Shown piece after piece: positions 1 to 6,546 of a stretch of DNA of 14,564 bases. The notes beneath the pieces were generated by a model, which did not search any database, was not told where the DNA came from, and worked only from the letters and a program-made list of their open reading frames with translations. Location: the NCBI GenBank assembly GCA_051000395.1, contig JBPCOI010000073.1, forward strand, positions 1 through 14,564, read 5' to 3'. The stretch's first letter is position 1. Each line of letters starts with the position of its first letter. Source of the stretch: JBPCOI01 sp051000395 (GTDB taxonomy: Bacteria > Actinomycetota > Actinomycetes > Mycobacteriales > Jatrophihabitantaceae). A program made the position numbers and the translations under genes.

Positions 1-258
1 CCGCGCGCAAGCAAGGCGGCCGTGGTGGCGGGGGGCCGGGACCGGCGCAAGGACCCCGATCCACGCACCTTGCTGATGGTGTGCGACCGCCCCCAGGACT
101 TCCTGGGCGCCCGTGCCCACGGCGTGGCTTGCCTCGGCGCCGGCTGGGGCTACGGCAATCCCGGCGAGCTCGCCGCGGCCGGTGCCCTTGCGATTTGCGC
201 GACGCCGGACGATCTGGCGGACGCGTTGGGAGTCCGCGCCGATGCTGCGACATCCTGA
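1..258 (+). CDS. HAD-family phosphatase, C-terminal part (phosphoglycolate phosphatase-like)
   Basis: The frame is open from the first base and stops at TGA 256-258, so the 5' part lies outside the window. The visible 85 residues match the C-terminal third of Gph-type HAD hydrolases. They contain the Lys region (SKA, residues 4-6), motif IV written as VCDRPQDF where the family has roughly VGDRxHDV, and the downstream GARAHGVACLGAGWGYG and PGELAAAGA segments. Both motif IV aspartates that bind Mg are kept, but G is C, H is Q and V is F; each is a one-base change. Together with an odd GGRDRRK stretch before it, this suggests sequencing errors near the contig edge rather than real divergence. 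Members dephosphorylate small phosphate esters in the cytosol; the substrate cannot be told from this fragment. The end overlaps the next gene by 17 bases, suggesting co-transcription. Confidence 0.75.
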   Translation, partial: PRASKAAVVAGGRDRRKDPDPRTLLMVCDRPQDFLGARAHGVACLGAGWGYGNPGELAAAGALAICATPDDLADALGVRADAATS

Positions 259-874
259 GCGCGAGCCGCTTCGCAGCGCGAGGTTCCTCACCCTCGCGTC
301 GCTGCGCTGGGTACTGCGTAACAATGCCGTCACCCCGTGGTACCTCGTGCGGTACTGGCGGTTCCTGGTGTTCAAGCTGCGCAACCCGCATGTCGTGACC
401 CGAGGTTTCGTCTTCATGGACCGCGGCGTCGAGATCTACGCCCGCCGCGGCTACGGGCGCCTCGTCCTCGGCCGCTGGATACACCTCGGCGTGGACACCG
501 CGTTGCGTTGCCACGAGGGCACGATGAGCCTGGGCGACAAGAGCGTGCTGGCGCGCGACGTCTCGGTCAACTGTTATCTCGACGTCGAGATCGGGGAGTC
601 GGCGCTGATCGCGGACGGCGTCTACATCTCCGACTTCGACCACAACTTCGGCGACGTGACCAGGCCCGTCAAGGACCAGGGCATTGCCAAGTCGCGGGTG
701 CGCGTCGAGCGTGACGTCTGGCTGGGCACCAAGGTCACGCTCGTGCGCGGCGTGGTCGTCGGGCAGGGCACCGTCGTCGGCGCGAACGCGGTCGTCACCC
801 GCGACCTGCCACCGTTCAGCGTCGCGGTCGGGGCTCCCGCGCGCGTGATCAAGGACCGCCGGTCGAGTGCCTGA
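242..874 (+). CDS. Left-handed beta-helix (hexapeptide-repeat) acyltransferase
   Basis: A 210-residue protein. From about residue 75 onward it shows imperfect hexapeptide repeats (for example IGESALIADGVYIS, then VERDVWLGTKVTLVRGVVVGQGTVVGANAVV) and ends with the typical VAVGAPARVIKDR cap. His134 in the DFDHNF motif is the expected catalytic base of the acetyl-CoA-dependent sugar/xenobiotic acetyltransferases. The N-terminal 60 residues are basic and rich in aromatic residues. I chose ATG 242 because a GGGAG lies nine bases upstream; the frame is open back to 113, but that sequence duplicates the HAD gene in another frame. In M. tuberculosis a protein of this type, Rv3034c, lies next to the MGLP genes and faces Rv3032 convergently, the orientation seen here relative to the glycosyltransferase at 2041. 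A role in acylating a polysaccharide is therefore plausible, but it is inferred from context. Confidence 0.85.
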   Translation: MLRHPEREPLRSARFLTLASLRWVLRNNAVTPWYLVRYWRFLVFKLRNPHVVTRGFVFMDRGVEIYARRGYGRLVLGRWIHLGVDTALRCHEGTMSLGDKSVLARDVSVNCYLDVEIGESALIADGVYISDFDHNFGDVTRPVKDQGIAKSRVRVERDVWLGTKVTLVRGVVVGQGTVVGANAVVTRDLPPFSVAVGAPARVIKDRRSSA

Positions 875-875
875 G

Positions 876-924
876 CGATCGTGCAACATTCGCAGCCGTC
901 AGGCGGCCATACGTTGCACAATCG
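876..924. promoter_or_regulatory. Inverted repeat upstream of the Cds1-like gene, candidate operator
   Basis: CGATCGTGCAAC (876-887) and GTTGCACAATCG (913-924) are inverted copies matching at 11 of 12 positions, with centres 37 bp apart. The right arm ends five bases before the chosen GTG start at 930. Spacing of about 3.5 helical turns would suit two dimers or a loop. An RNA hairpin is possible, but no T run follows, so a terminator for the acyltransferase is less likely. The regulator is unknown. Confidence 0.45.
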
Positions 925-929
925 GGGCC

Positions 930-2003
930 GTGGACGACATCGACCGCAGCTCCCGGGCCGCACGCGACTGGGCAGACGAGGCGATCCGCCGCGTCGAGGC
1001 CGACGCGAACCGCAGTGCCGACACGCATCTCGTCCCGTTCCCGCTGCCGTGGCCCGGCGTCGACCTGTATCTCAAGGACGAGTCCACGCATCCCACCGGC
1101 TCGTTGAAGCACCGCCTGGCCAGGTCGCTGTTCCTCTACGCGCTGTGCAACGGCTGGATCCGGGAGGGCACCACCGTGATCGAGGCGTCCTCGGGCTCCA
1201 CGGCGATCAGCGAGGCGTACTTCGCGCGGATGCTCGGACTGCCGTTCGTCGCGGTGATGCCGCGCACGACGAGCACCGAGAAAATCGCACTGATCGAACG
1301 TGAGGGTGCGCGCTGCCATCTCGTGCAGGACCCGACCGCCGTCTACGCAGAGGCCGCCCGGCTCGCCGGGGCCAGCGGTGCCCACTACCTCGATCAGTTC
1401 ACCTATGCCGAGCGGGCGACGGACTGGCGCGGCAACAACAACATCGCCGAGTCGATCTTCGAGCAGATGGCCCTCGAGCGGTTCCCGGTCCCGCGCTGGA
1501 TCGTCGTCGGCGCCGGGACGGGCGGGACGAGCGCGACGATCGGTCGCTACCTCCGCTACCGGCGCCACGACACGTGCCTGGCCGTCGTCGACCCGGAGAA
1601 CTCCGCGTTCTTCCCCGGCTGGCGCGACGGCGAGGACGGCGTGCGGACCGAACACGGTTCACGTATCGAGGGCATCGGCCGCCCGCGCGTGGAGCCGAGC
1701 TTCGTGCCCGGCGTCGTCGACCGGATGATCGCCGTCCCCGACGCCGCCTCCATCGCGACAGCGCGGGCGGTGCGACCGATCCTGGGACGGCACGTGGGCG
1801 CGTCCACCGGCACGAACCTCTGGGGCGCGCTGCACATCGCCCGAGAGCTGCACGAGCGCGGCGAGCGCGGCAGCATCGTCACGTTGCTCTGCGACGGCGG
1901 CGAGCGGTACGCGCGCACCTACTTCGACGACGAGTGGCTGGCCGCCCAGGGCATCGAACTCACGCCGTATCGCGCCGAGCTGGTGGAGCTGCTCGGGGGT
2001 TGA
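930..2003 (+). CDS. cds1: PLP-dependent cysteine synthase-family protein, Cds1-like L-cysteine desulfhydrase
   Basis: A 357-residue fold-type II PLP enzyme. Lys60 in TGSLKHR is the expected Schiff-base lysine. EASSGSTA (85-92) is the substrate-carboxylate loop and GAGTGGT (194-200) the phosphate-binding loop; LLCDGGERY (319-327) lies at the PLP ring nitrogen. DQFTYAERATDWRGNNNIAESI (155-176) and SRIEGIGRPRVEPSF are hallmarks of the actinobacterial group that includes M. tuberculosis Cds1 (Rv3684), which releases H2S, pyruvate and ammonia from cysteine. The frame is open back to GTG 867, which would overlap the acyltransferase. I prefer GTG 930 because family homology begins shortly after it and because the inverted repeat at 876-924 looks intergenic. 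No strong Shine-Dalgarno precedes 930. An O-acetylserine or cystathionine beta-synthase-type activity cannot be excluded by sequence alone. Confidence 0.85.
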   Translation: MDDIDRSSRAARDWADEAIRRVEADANRSADTHLVPFPLPWPGVDLYLKDESTHPTGSLKHRLARSLFLYALCNGWIREGTTVIEASSGSTAISEAYFARMLGLPFVAVMPRTTSTEKIALIEREGARCHLVQDPTAVYAEAARLAGASGAHYLDQFTYAERATDWRGNNNIAESIFEQMALERFPVPRWIVVGAGTGGTSATIGRYLRYRRHDTCLAVVDPENSAFFPGWRDGEDGVRTEHGSRIEGIGRPRVEPSFVPGVVDRMIAVPDAASIATARAVRPILGRHVGASTGTNLWGALHIARELHERGERGSIVTLLCDGGERYARTYFDDEWLAAQGIELTPYRAELVELLGG

Positions 2004-2034
2004 TCGCTGACAAGTTCAACGGCCCGTCTGCGCT

Positions 2035-2084
2035 GGATCTTCATGGCGCCATGCGGTCAGGACCGCTCTCGGCCATGAAGATCC
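2035..2084. terminator. Nested inverted repeat at a convergent gene junction, candidate bidirectional terminator
   Basis: GGATCTTCATGGC (2035-2047) and GCCATGAAGATCC (2072-2084) form a perfect 13-bp inverted repeat. The 24-base loop holds a second perfect stem, GCGGTC (2053-2058) with GACCGC (2061-2066). It lies 31 bases after the Cds1-like stop and covers the stop codon and last 14 codons of the opposing glycosyltransferase. There is no T run, which is common for terminators in GC-rich actinobacteria. The structure is certain; the function is inferred. Confidence 0.5.
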
Positions 2085-3261
2085 GCTCCGTAGCGCTGAC
2101 GTAGACAGCGGCCGTGCGGGCGGCGACGGCAGCCCACGTGTAGTCGCGGCGGATCACCCGCTCGGCATGGGCGCTGGCGCGCCTGGCCGCGTCCGGGTCG
2201 TCGAGTACCGCCGTCACGGCCGCCGCCAGCGCAGCCGCGTCACCCGCGGGAAACGAACCGGCCGCGACCCCACCGGCGACGAGGTCCACCAGGCCGCCGG
2301 TCTCGGACACGACGAGCGGCGTGCCCGCGGCGGCGGCCTCCAGCGCCACCAGGCCGAACGGCTCGTACAGCGACGCGACGACGACGGCGTCGGCGGCACC
2401 GAGCACCGCGGCCAGCTGGGCTTCGGGCACGAAGCCCAGCCACTGCACCGCACGGACGATCCGCAGCCGCCGGCAGCGCTCGCGCAGTTGCGCTTCGTAT
2501 CCGCCTGTCCCCGCGACCACCAGTCGCAGGCCGGGATGCTTCGCCCGCAGCGGGCGCACCGCGTCCAGCACCGTCTGCAGCCCCTTCTCGTGCACCAGGC
2601 GTCCGGCGAACACGACGAAGGGTCCCGTGCCGTCGAAGCGGACGCGCATCGCCGCGCGGGCTGCCTGCGGCACCTGCCATCGGTTTGCGTCGATGCCGTT
2701 CGGCACCACGCTCACCTGCTCGGGACGAAGCTCGAACAGGTGCGTCGTCTCGTCGTGCATCGCGTTCGAGCAGGTGAGGATCGCGGCCGAGCGGTGCACC
2801 AGCCAGCGTTCGACCGAATGGATGGCGCGGTTCAGTGGCGCGGGCAGCCAGCCCTGGTGCCGCCCGGCTTCGGTCGCGTGGATGGTCGAGACGAGCGGGG
2901 CCCGGCTGTACTCGGCGACGGTGACGGCGCTCTGCGCGACGAGCCAGTCGTGGGCGTGCACGACGTCCGGGCGCCAGCGCCGCACCAGCGGGACAGCCGC
3001 GCGTACCAGGGCGTGTTCGGCAGCCTGCGACCAGGCGAGCAGCGTTTCGACGGTGAACCCGATCGCGATCGGATCGAGGGCGGCGCGTCGTACCCGCACC
3101 CCGTCGCGCCGCTCGTCCACGACCTCGGCGGCCTCGCCGCGCGTCACCACCCGCACGTCGTGACCGGCGGCGACCAGCTCCCGCGCCAGCGCTTCGACGT
3201 GACGCCCGAGGCCGCCGACAACCAGGGGTGGGTACTCCCACGTCAACATCAGCACCCGCAC
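2041..3261 (-). CDS. GT4-family glycosyltransferase, Rv3032-like (alpha-glucan/MGLP synthesis)
   Basis: A 406-residue GT-B enzyme. The N-terminal VRVLMLTWEYPPLVVGGLGR contains the glycine-rich acceptor loop. HAHDWL (102-107), the nucleotide-site Arg221/Lys226 in AGRLVHEKG, and the E-x7-E motif (Glu300 and Glu308, in YEPFGLVALEA) are all present. This pattern fits retaining GT4 enzymes, and the start and middle closely resemble Rv3032 of M. tuberculosis, an alpha-1,4-glucosyltransferase of MGLP and glycogen-like polymers. The frame is open 396 bases further upstream, but that extension is low-complexity Arg/Gly sequence antisense to the next gene. GTG 3261 matches the usual family start (M/V-R-I/V-L-M). 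No Shine-Dalgarno precedes it; a TAGTGT eight bases upstream suggests a leaderless transcript. The last residues (RIFMAESGPDRMAP) are encoded by the terminator-like inverted repeat. Confidence 0.9.
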   Translation of the reverse strand: MRVLMLTWEYPPLVVGGLGRHVEALARELVAAGHDVRVVTRGEAAEVVDERRDGVRVRRAALDPIAIGFTVETLLAWSQAAEHALVRAAVPLVRRWRPDVVHAHDWLVAQSAVTVAEYSRAPLVSTIHATEAGRHQGWLPAPLNRAIHSVERWLVHRSAAILTCSNAMHDETTHLFELRPEQVSVVPNGIDANRWQVPQAARAAMRVRFDGTGPFVVFAGRLVHEKGLQTVLDAVRPLRAKHPGLRLVVAGTGGYEAQLRERCRRLRIVRAVQWLGFVPEAQLAAVLGAADAVVVASLYEPFGLVALEAAAAGTPLVVSETGGLVDLVAGGVAAGSFPAGDAAALAAAVTAVLDDPDAARRASAHAERVIRRDYTWAAVAARTAAVYVSATERIFMAESGPDRMAP

Positions 3262-3269
3262 GGCGAGGG

Positions 3270-3279
3270 ACACTAGTCT
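3270..3279. promoter_or_regulatory. Overlapping divergent -10 elements around palindrome ACTAGT
   Basis: The two start codons (GTG 3261 minus, ATG 3286 plus) are only 24 bases apart. On the plus strand TAGTCT (3274-3279) ends six bases before the ATG; on the minus strand TAGTGT (3275-3270) ends eight bases before the GTG. Both fit the actinobacterial TANNNT -10 pattern of leaderless genes and share the palindrome ACTAGT (3272-3277). No convincing -35 box is visible. The layout is seen directly; promoter activity is inferred. Confidence 0.45.
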
Positions 3280-3285
3280 GCTCGC

Positions 3286-3933
3286 ATGCCGCCGAGCGCT
3301 GTCGCGTCCCGCGCGCGCAACGTCGCGATCAAGGCGGTGGCCGCGGCGGTCCTGCTCGCTGTCGGGCTCGTCCTCGCCGCGCTGTACCGCATCGTCGGCG
3401 TCAGCGAGCAACACGCCTACGCACCAGGCGCACAGCCCGCCAACAGCGTGCGGATCACCGCGGGCAGGACCTACCAGCTGTCCGTGCCGGGCGGCGCGAC
3501 GGCACTGCACAAGCGCGGCATCGGTTCGGGCACCCTGCAATGCGAATGGTCCTCGAACGGCTCGGCCAGCCAGGTGCTGGCGGTCACGACCGAGAGCAGC
3601 GACAAGGCCACCAACACCGTGGCGACGTTCACCGGACCGTTCACCGGCGAGATCCACGTCGACTGTCTCGGCTGGGGCACGATGTTCGTCGACGACGCCG
3701 ACGACGTGTCCTTCGACCTGGCCGGGCTGTTCCTGCTGCTGTCGATCCTCGCGCTGGGTGTCGGCGCCGGCCTGGGGCTGTCCGCGCTGCGTGGTGCCCG
3801 CCCCGACGCGGACGGCGAGCTAGGACGGGCGACGCGCGAGGACGAGGAGATCGAGCGACTCGTCCACGTCGTGCACCTTCGCAGCGAGGATCGCGAAGTC
3901 GGCGGTGCCGACAGCGGCGACCTCGCGCCGTAG
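3286..3933 (+). CDS. Small two-helix membrane protein with extracytoplasmic domain, unknown function
   Basis: A 215-residue protein I do not recognise as a named family. A short basic N-terminus is followed by a membrane segment at about 14-34. An outside domain of about 110 residues, rich in Ser/Thr/Gly, contains two cysteines (Cys86, Cys127) that could form a disulfide, and an acidic FVDDADDVSFD stretch. A second hydrophobic segment spans about 144-168. The charged tail (169-215, with REDEEIERL) would lie in the cytoplasm. Residues 179-215 are antisense to the end of the methyltransferase, a 114-base convergent overlap. It occupies the place where related clusters carry the GH57 branching enzyme. 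A link to export or assembly of the polysaccharide is possible but rests only on position. The start follows a -10-like TAGTCT with a leaderless spacing. Confidence 0.75.
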   Translation: MPPSAVASRARNVAIKAVAAAVLLAVGLVLAALYRIVGVSEQHAYAPGAQPANSVRITAGRTYQLSVPGGATALHKRGIGSGTLQCEWSSNGSASQVLAVTTESSDKATNTVATFTGPFTGEIHVDCLGWGTMFVDDADDVSFDLAGLFLLLSILALGVGAGLGLSALRGARPDADGELGRATREDEEIERLVHVVHLRSEDREVGGADSGDLAP

Positions 3934-4605
3934 CCGCGTACTCCAGCGATGCGGTGCGCTCGCGAGTTGCGCGCCGACGAACGACCCGCCCCACTCCCGG
4001 TCAAGGCGGCGCAGCCGGGTACCGGCGTGCAGCCCGAGGACGGCCTCGGTCCGCAAGCCACACCCCGTCACGAGCGCGACGAGCTCGGCGGCGGTGAACT
4101 CCCTGGTGTGGAAGGGATTCACCGGCTGCGCCAGGCCGGGGGAGAACGTGAGCCGGTTCGGGGTGCTCAGGTACAGCAGGCCTTCCGGCCGCAGCACGCG
4201 CAGGCATTCGCGGACGAATTCGGGGTGGTTCCAGACGTGCTCCACCACCTGCAGTGCGGCGAGGAGGTCCACCGATTCCGACGGCACCGGCAGGGCGGCG
4301 AGGTTGGCCCGGACGAAGTCGGGCCGCTTGTAGGCGGCGGCCGCGTGCGCGACGGTCAGCGCGTCGTAGTCGACGCCGAGCACCCGCCGCGCGACGGTGG
4401 CGAGCAGGTCGGTGCCGTATCCCTCGCCGCTGCCGACCTCGAGCACGGATCGTCCGGCTGCGTAAGGCAGCGCGTACTCGTAGGCCGCCTCGTGACGGCG
4501 CAGCCAGTAGTTCTCCTCCGCGATCCCCGGCACGGTGCGCTCACCGGTCAGCGTCAGGTTGCCCACCTGCTCGTGGTTGACGGTGCGACTGCCGCGGTCT
4601 AGCAT
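3820..4605 (-). CDS. Class I SAM-dependent methyltransferase, Rv3030-like
   Basis: A 261-residue Rossmann-fold methyltransferase. LEVGSGEGYG (55-64) is the SAM-binding motif I, GVDYD (77-81) gives the acidic ribose-binding residue, and VVEHVW (120-125), LSTPNRLTFSP (146-156) and NPFHTREFTAAEL (163-175) are later motifs. The opening LTLTGERTVPG...ENYWLRRHE is characteristic of the Rv3030 group, which lies in the mycobacterial MGLP cluster and is thought to O-methylate sugars of that polysaccharide. The frame extends to 4677, but ATG 4605 is preceded by GAGGTGAGG at good distance and gives the usual family start. The neighbouring Rv3032-like transferase supports the assignment. The usual GH57 partner is missing between them. 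The actual methyl acceptor is not known from sequence. Confidence 0.9.
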   Translation of the reverse strand: MLDRGSRTVNHEQVGNLTLTGERTVPGIAEENYWLRRHEAAYEYALPYAAGRSVLEVGSGEGYGTDLLATVARRVLGVDYDALTVAHAAAAYKRPDFVRANLAALPVPSESVDLLAALQVVEHVWNHPEFVRECLRVLRPEGLLYLSTPNRLTFSPGLAQPVNPFHTREFTAAELVALVTGCGLRTEAVLGLHAGTRLRRLDREWGGSFVGAQLASAPHRWSTRLRREVAAVGTADFAILAAKVHDVDESLDLLVLARRPS

Positions 4606-4643
4606 CCACCTCACCTCGCTTCGCGGCTGCGTCCGCACGCCGC

Positions 4644-4665
4644 CCACGCGTGGCCTCCCGGGAGG
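4644..4665. promoter_or_regulatory. Adjacent palindromes covering the peptidase ribosome-binding site
   Basis: CCACGCGTGG (4644-4653) is a perfect 10-bp palindrome and CCTCCCGGGAGG (4654-4665) a perfect 12-bp one directly after it. The second contains the GGAGG (4661-4665) that serves ATG 4671, so in RNA CCUCC could pair with and mask the ribosome-binding site. The pair also lies in the 65-base gap between two divergent genes, where operators are expected. Confidence 0.4.
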
Positions 4666-4670
4666 TGGCC

Positions 4671-5534
4671 ATGGCACGACGGTACCGAGGTCTCGGCGCA
4701 GCGGTGATCATTCTCGTGCTCGTTGCCGCCCTCGCGCCGGGGCAGTCCCGCAGTCGTCCGAGCGGGGGCGCCCGGTCGGCATCCGTGGCCGCACGACGCG
4801 CTGCCCAACGCGCGACGCTGGGCGTGCGCACCGCTCCGGGACGCATCGCTCGGCACGCGACGAGCAGGCCAAGGGGCGGCACGACGTCGGTCGCGTACTA
4901 CAACTGGGCCGGCTACGCCGACGACAACAGCAGCGGTACGACCTACTTGAGCGTGAGCGGCCACTGGACCCAGCCGACCATGACGTGCCCGACCCACGAG
5001 TACCAGGTCGCCGTGTTCTGGGTCGGGCTCGACGGGTTCAACAACGGCACGGTGGAGCAGGACGGCACCCTTGCCGAATGCTACGAGGGCGTCGCGTACT
5101 ACTACACCTGGTGGGAGATGTACCCCACGAACTCGATCACTATTGTGGGCAACGCCAAAGCCGGCGACGCGGTCACCGCCTCCGTCCTATACAGCTCCGG
5201 GAAGTTCCACCTGCGCGTCACCGACGTCACCACCCCTGCCGCGTCGCTCCTGGAGACCGAGGCATGTGGCGCGGGACTGACGTGTGCGCGGGCGAGTGCG
5301 GAATGGATCGCCGAGACGCCGAGCCAGGCACGGGGTTACTACCCGCTGCCAGACTTCGCCACGTGGCATCTCCTCAGCGCACACGTAACCGGGGGAGCGA
5401 CCCGCGGCGTGATCAGCTCGTTCCCGGACGACGTCATCGACCTCATCAGTATCGCTCCCTACAACCTGGCCACCACCTCGACGCTGGCCCCGACCGGCAC
5501 CTCGTTCACCGCCGTCTGGGACAACTCGTACTGA
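4671..5534 (+). CDS. Secreted G1-family (eqolisin) glutamic peptidase
   Basis: A 287-residue precursor. Residues 1-24 form a signal peptide (RRYR n-region, hydrophobic core about 9-22, ALA before Pro). An Arg/Ala-rich stretch to about residue 70 may be a propeptide. The catalytic domain begins at YYNWAGYADD (76-85) and continues with SGHWTQP (96-102), WVGLDG (117-122) and WWEMYP (147-152). Gln130 in VEQDGT is the expected catalytic glutamine, and the glutamate in AEWIAE (210-215, most likely Glu215) its partner; PLPDFATWH follows. G1 peptidases act at acid pH outside the cell and were first known from fungi. I chose ATG 4671 over GTG 4650 because GGAGG lies five bases upstream. It is divergent from the methyltransferase and convergent with the beta-propeller gene; no functional link to either is evident. 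Confidence 0.88.
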   Translation: MARRYRGLGAAVIILVLVAALAPGQSRSRPSGGARSASVAARRAAQRATLGVRTAPGRIARHATSRPRGGTTSVAYYNWAGYADDNSSGTTYLSVSGHWTQPTMTCPTHEYQVAVFWVGLDGFNNGTVEQDGTLAECYEGVAYYYTWWEMYPTNSITIVGNAKAGDAVTASVLYSSGKFHLRVTDVTTPAASLLETEACGAGLTCARASAEWIAETPSQARGYYPLPDFATWHLLSAHVTGGATRGVISSFPDDVIDLISIAPYNLATTSTLAPTGTSFTAVWDNSY

Positions 5535-5551
5535 GCTGACGCCCCGCTCAG
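5531..5551. terminator. Short inverted repeat joining two convergent stop codons
   Basis: CTGAGC (5531-5536) and GCTCAG (5546-5551) form a 6-bp stem with a 9-base loop. It contains the TGA stop of the peptidase and, on the other strand, the TGA of the propeller gene; the stops are 13 bases apart. It is short and lacks a T run, so a terminator role is weakly supported. Confidence 0.25.
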
Positions 5552-6546
5552 GGCAGGTCGATGCGGGCGATCGACGGGGCGGTGAGGGAGCCGATCCAGA
5601 CGACCCCGTCGAGTTCCCGCACGCCGGTGGCCATGTAGAAGCGCTCATCGCTGGTCTGCAGATCGTGGACGAGCAGTCCGTCGGGGTCGTAGGCCTGCAC
5701 CCACACCGTCTTGCCCTCCTTCGGCTGCATCGCGTCCGGCAGCGCCCACGCCAGCTTGCGCAGTACCGGCGACCGCGGCGCGAGCAGGTCCAGGAACGGA
5801 TCGCGCGGGCTCGGCAGCGCGACCCAGATCAGGCCGTCGGAGCCGGTGGAGATGTTGTCGGGGAACGCGGGCAGGTTCTCGACCAGCCGCTCGCGGCGGC
5901 CGGCCCGTGGACCGGTGAGCCAGATCTTGTCCAGGCAGTAGCCGCCGGTCTCGGCGACCGCGATCCACGACTCGTCCGGCGCCAGCGCTACGCCGTTGGC
6001 GAACTGGAAACCGTCGGCGACGAGGTCGACCGCGCCGTCCGGCGTGCGACGGAACAGCCGGCCGGTGCCGGAGTGCGCCAGCAACTCACCCTTGTAGTGG
6101 TCGATCCCGAACCGCTGCGAGCTGTCGGTGAAGTAGGCGGTGCCGTCGGCACCGAGTGCACCGTTGTTGCAGAACAGCATTGGGGCGCCGCCGATGTGGT
6201 CGACGAGCCGCGTGACGCGCCCGGCGTCCGGGTCGACCCGCAGCACGCCGAGGCGCGCGTCGCACACCAGCAGCTCGCCGTCGGGGTCGATCTCGATGCC
6301 CAGCGGCCGGCCACCGGTCTCCGCGACGGTCTCGACGTGCCGACCGTCCGGGGAGATCCGCAGGATCCGGCCGTCCTTGAGCCCGGCGAGCACTCGTCCG
6401 GACGCGTCGATCGCGACGTCTTCCGGACCGGCGCCGGGCAGCTCGAACACGTCGAGGGCGAAGCGCCGCTCGCTCTCACGCTGCTTGGCCCGGCGTGGGG
6501 CTTTCGGTGGATGCCAGACGACGGGCTCGATCGGCGGCTTGGCCAC
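5548..6546 (-). CDS. SMP-30/gluconolactonase/strictosidine synthase-like six-bladed beta-propeller
   Basis: A 332-residue protein with repeating propeller strands such as GPEDVAIDASGRVLAGL, GRPLGIEIDPDGELLVCD and ANGVALAPDESWIAVAE. Candidate metal ligands fall at family positions: Glu42 (GPEDV), Asn127/128 (FCNNGALG), Asn184 (QFANGVA) and Asp230 (FPDNIST). AYFTDSSQRFG (137-147) is more typical of the strictosidine-synthase-like branch than of true gluconolactonases. Members hydrolyse lactones or other esters, but bacterial ones are mostly uncharacterised, so no substrate is assigned. No signal peptide is evident. GTG 6546 is the start because AAGGAGG lies five bases before it; the frame extends to 6621 without support. 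It is divergent from etfB and separated from it by 377 bases. Confidence 0.85.
   Translation of the reverse strand: MAKPPIEPVVWHPPKAPRRAKQRESERRFALDVFELPGAGPEDVAIDASGRVLAGLKDGRILRISPDGRHVETVAETGGRPLGIEIDPDGELLVCDARLGVLRVDPDAGRVTRLVDHIGGAPMLFCNNGALGADGTAYFTDSSQRFGIDHYKGELLAHSGTGRLFRRTPDGAVDLVADGFQFANGVALAPDESWIAVAETGGYCLDKIWLTGPRAGRRERLVENLPAFPDNISTGSDGLIWVALPSPRDPFLDLLAPRSPVLRKLAWALPDAMQPKEGKTVWVQAYDPDGLLVHDLQTSDERFYMATGVRELDGVVWIGSLTAPSIARIDLP

Noticed and set aside
2072..2084. Ten bases (CATGAAGATC) shared between the terminator-like repeat and the etfB leader units.
   Set aside because: Too short to indicate common origin; flanking bases differ and the coding frames are unrelated.
2167..3276. 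A 369-codon plus-strand frame opposite the glycosyltransferase.
   Set aside because: Arg/Gly-rich shadow typical of GC-rich antisense frames; the minus-strand protein has clear family motifs.
3262..3657. N-terminal extension of the glycosyltransferase by 132 codons.
   Set aside because: It is antisense to the membrane protein, of low complexity, and the family starts at the VRVLMLTWEYPP segment.
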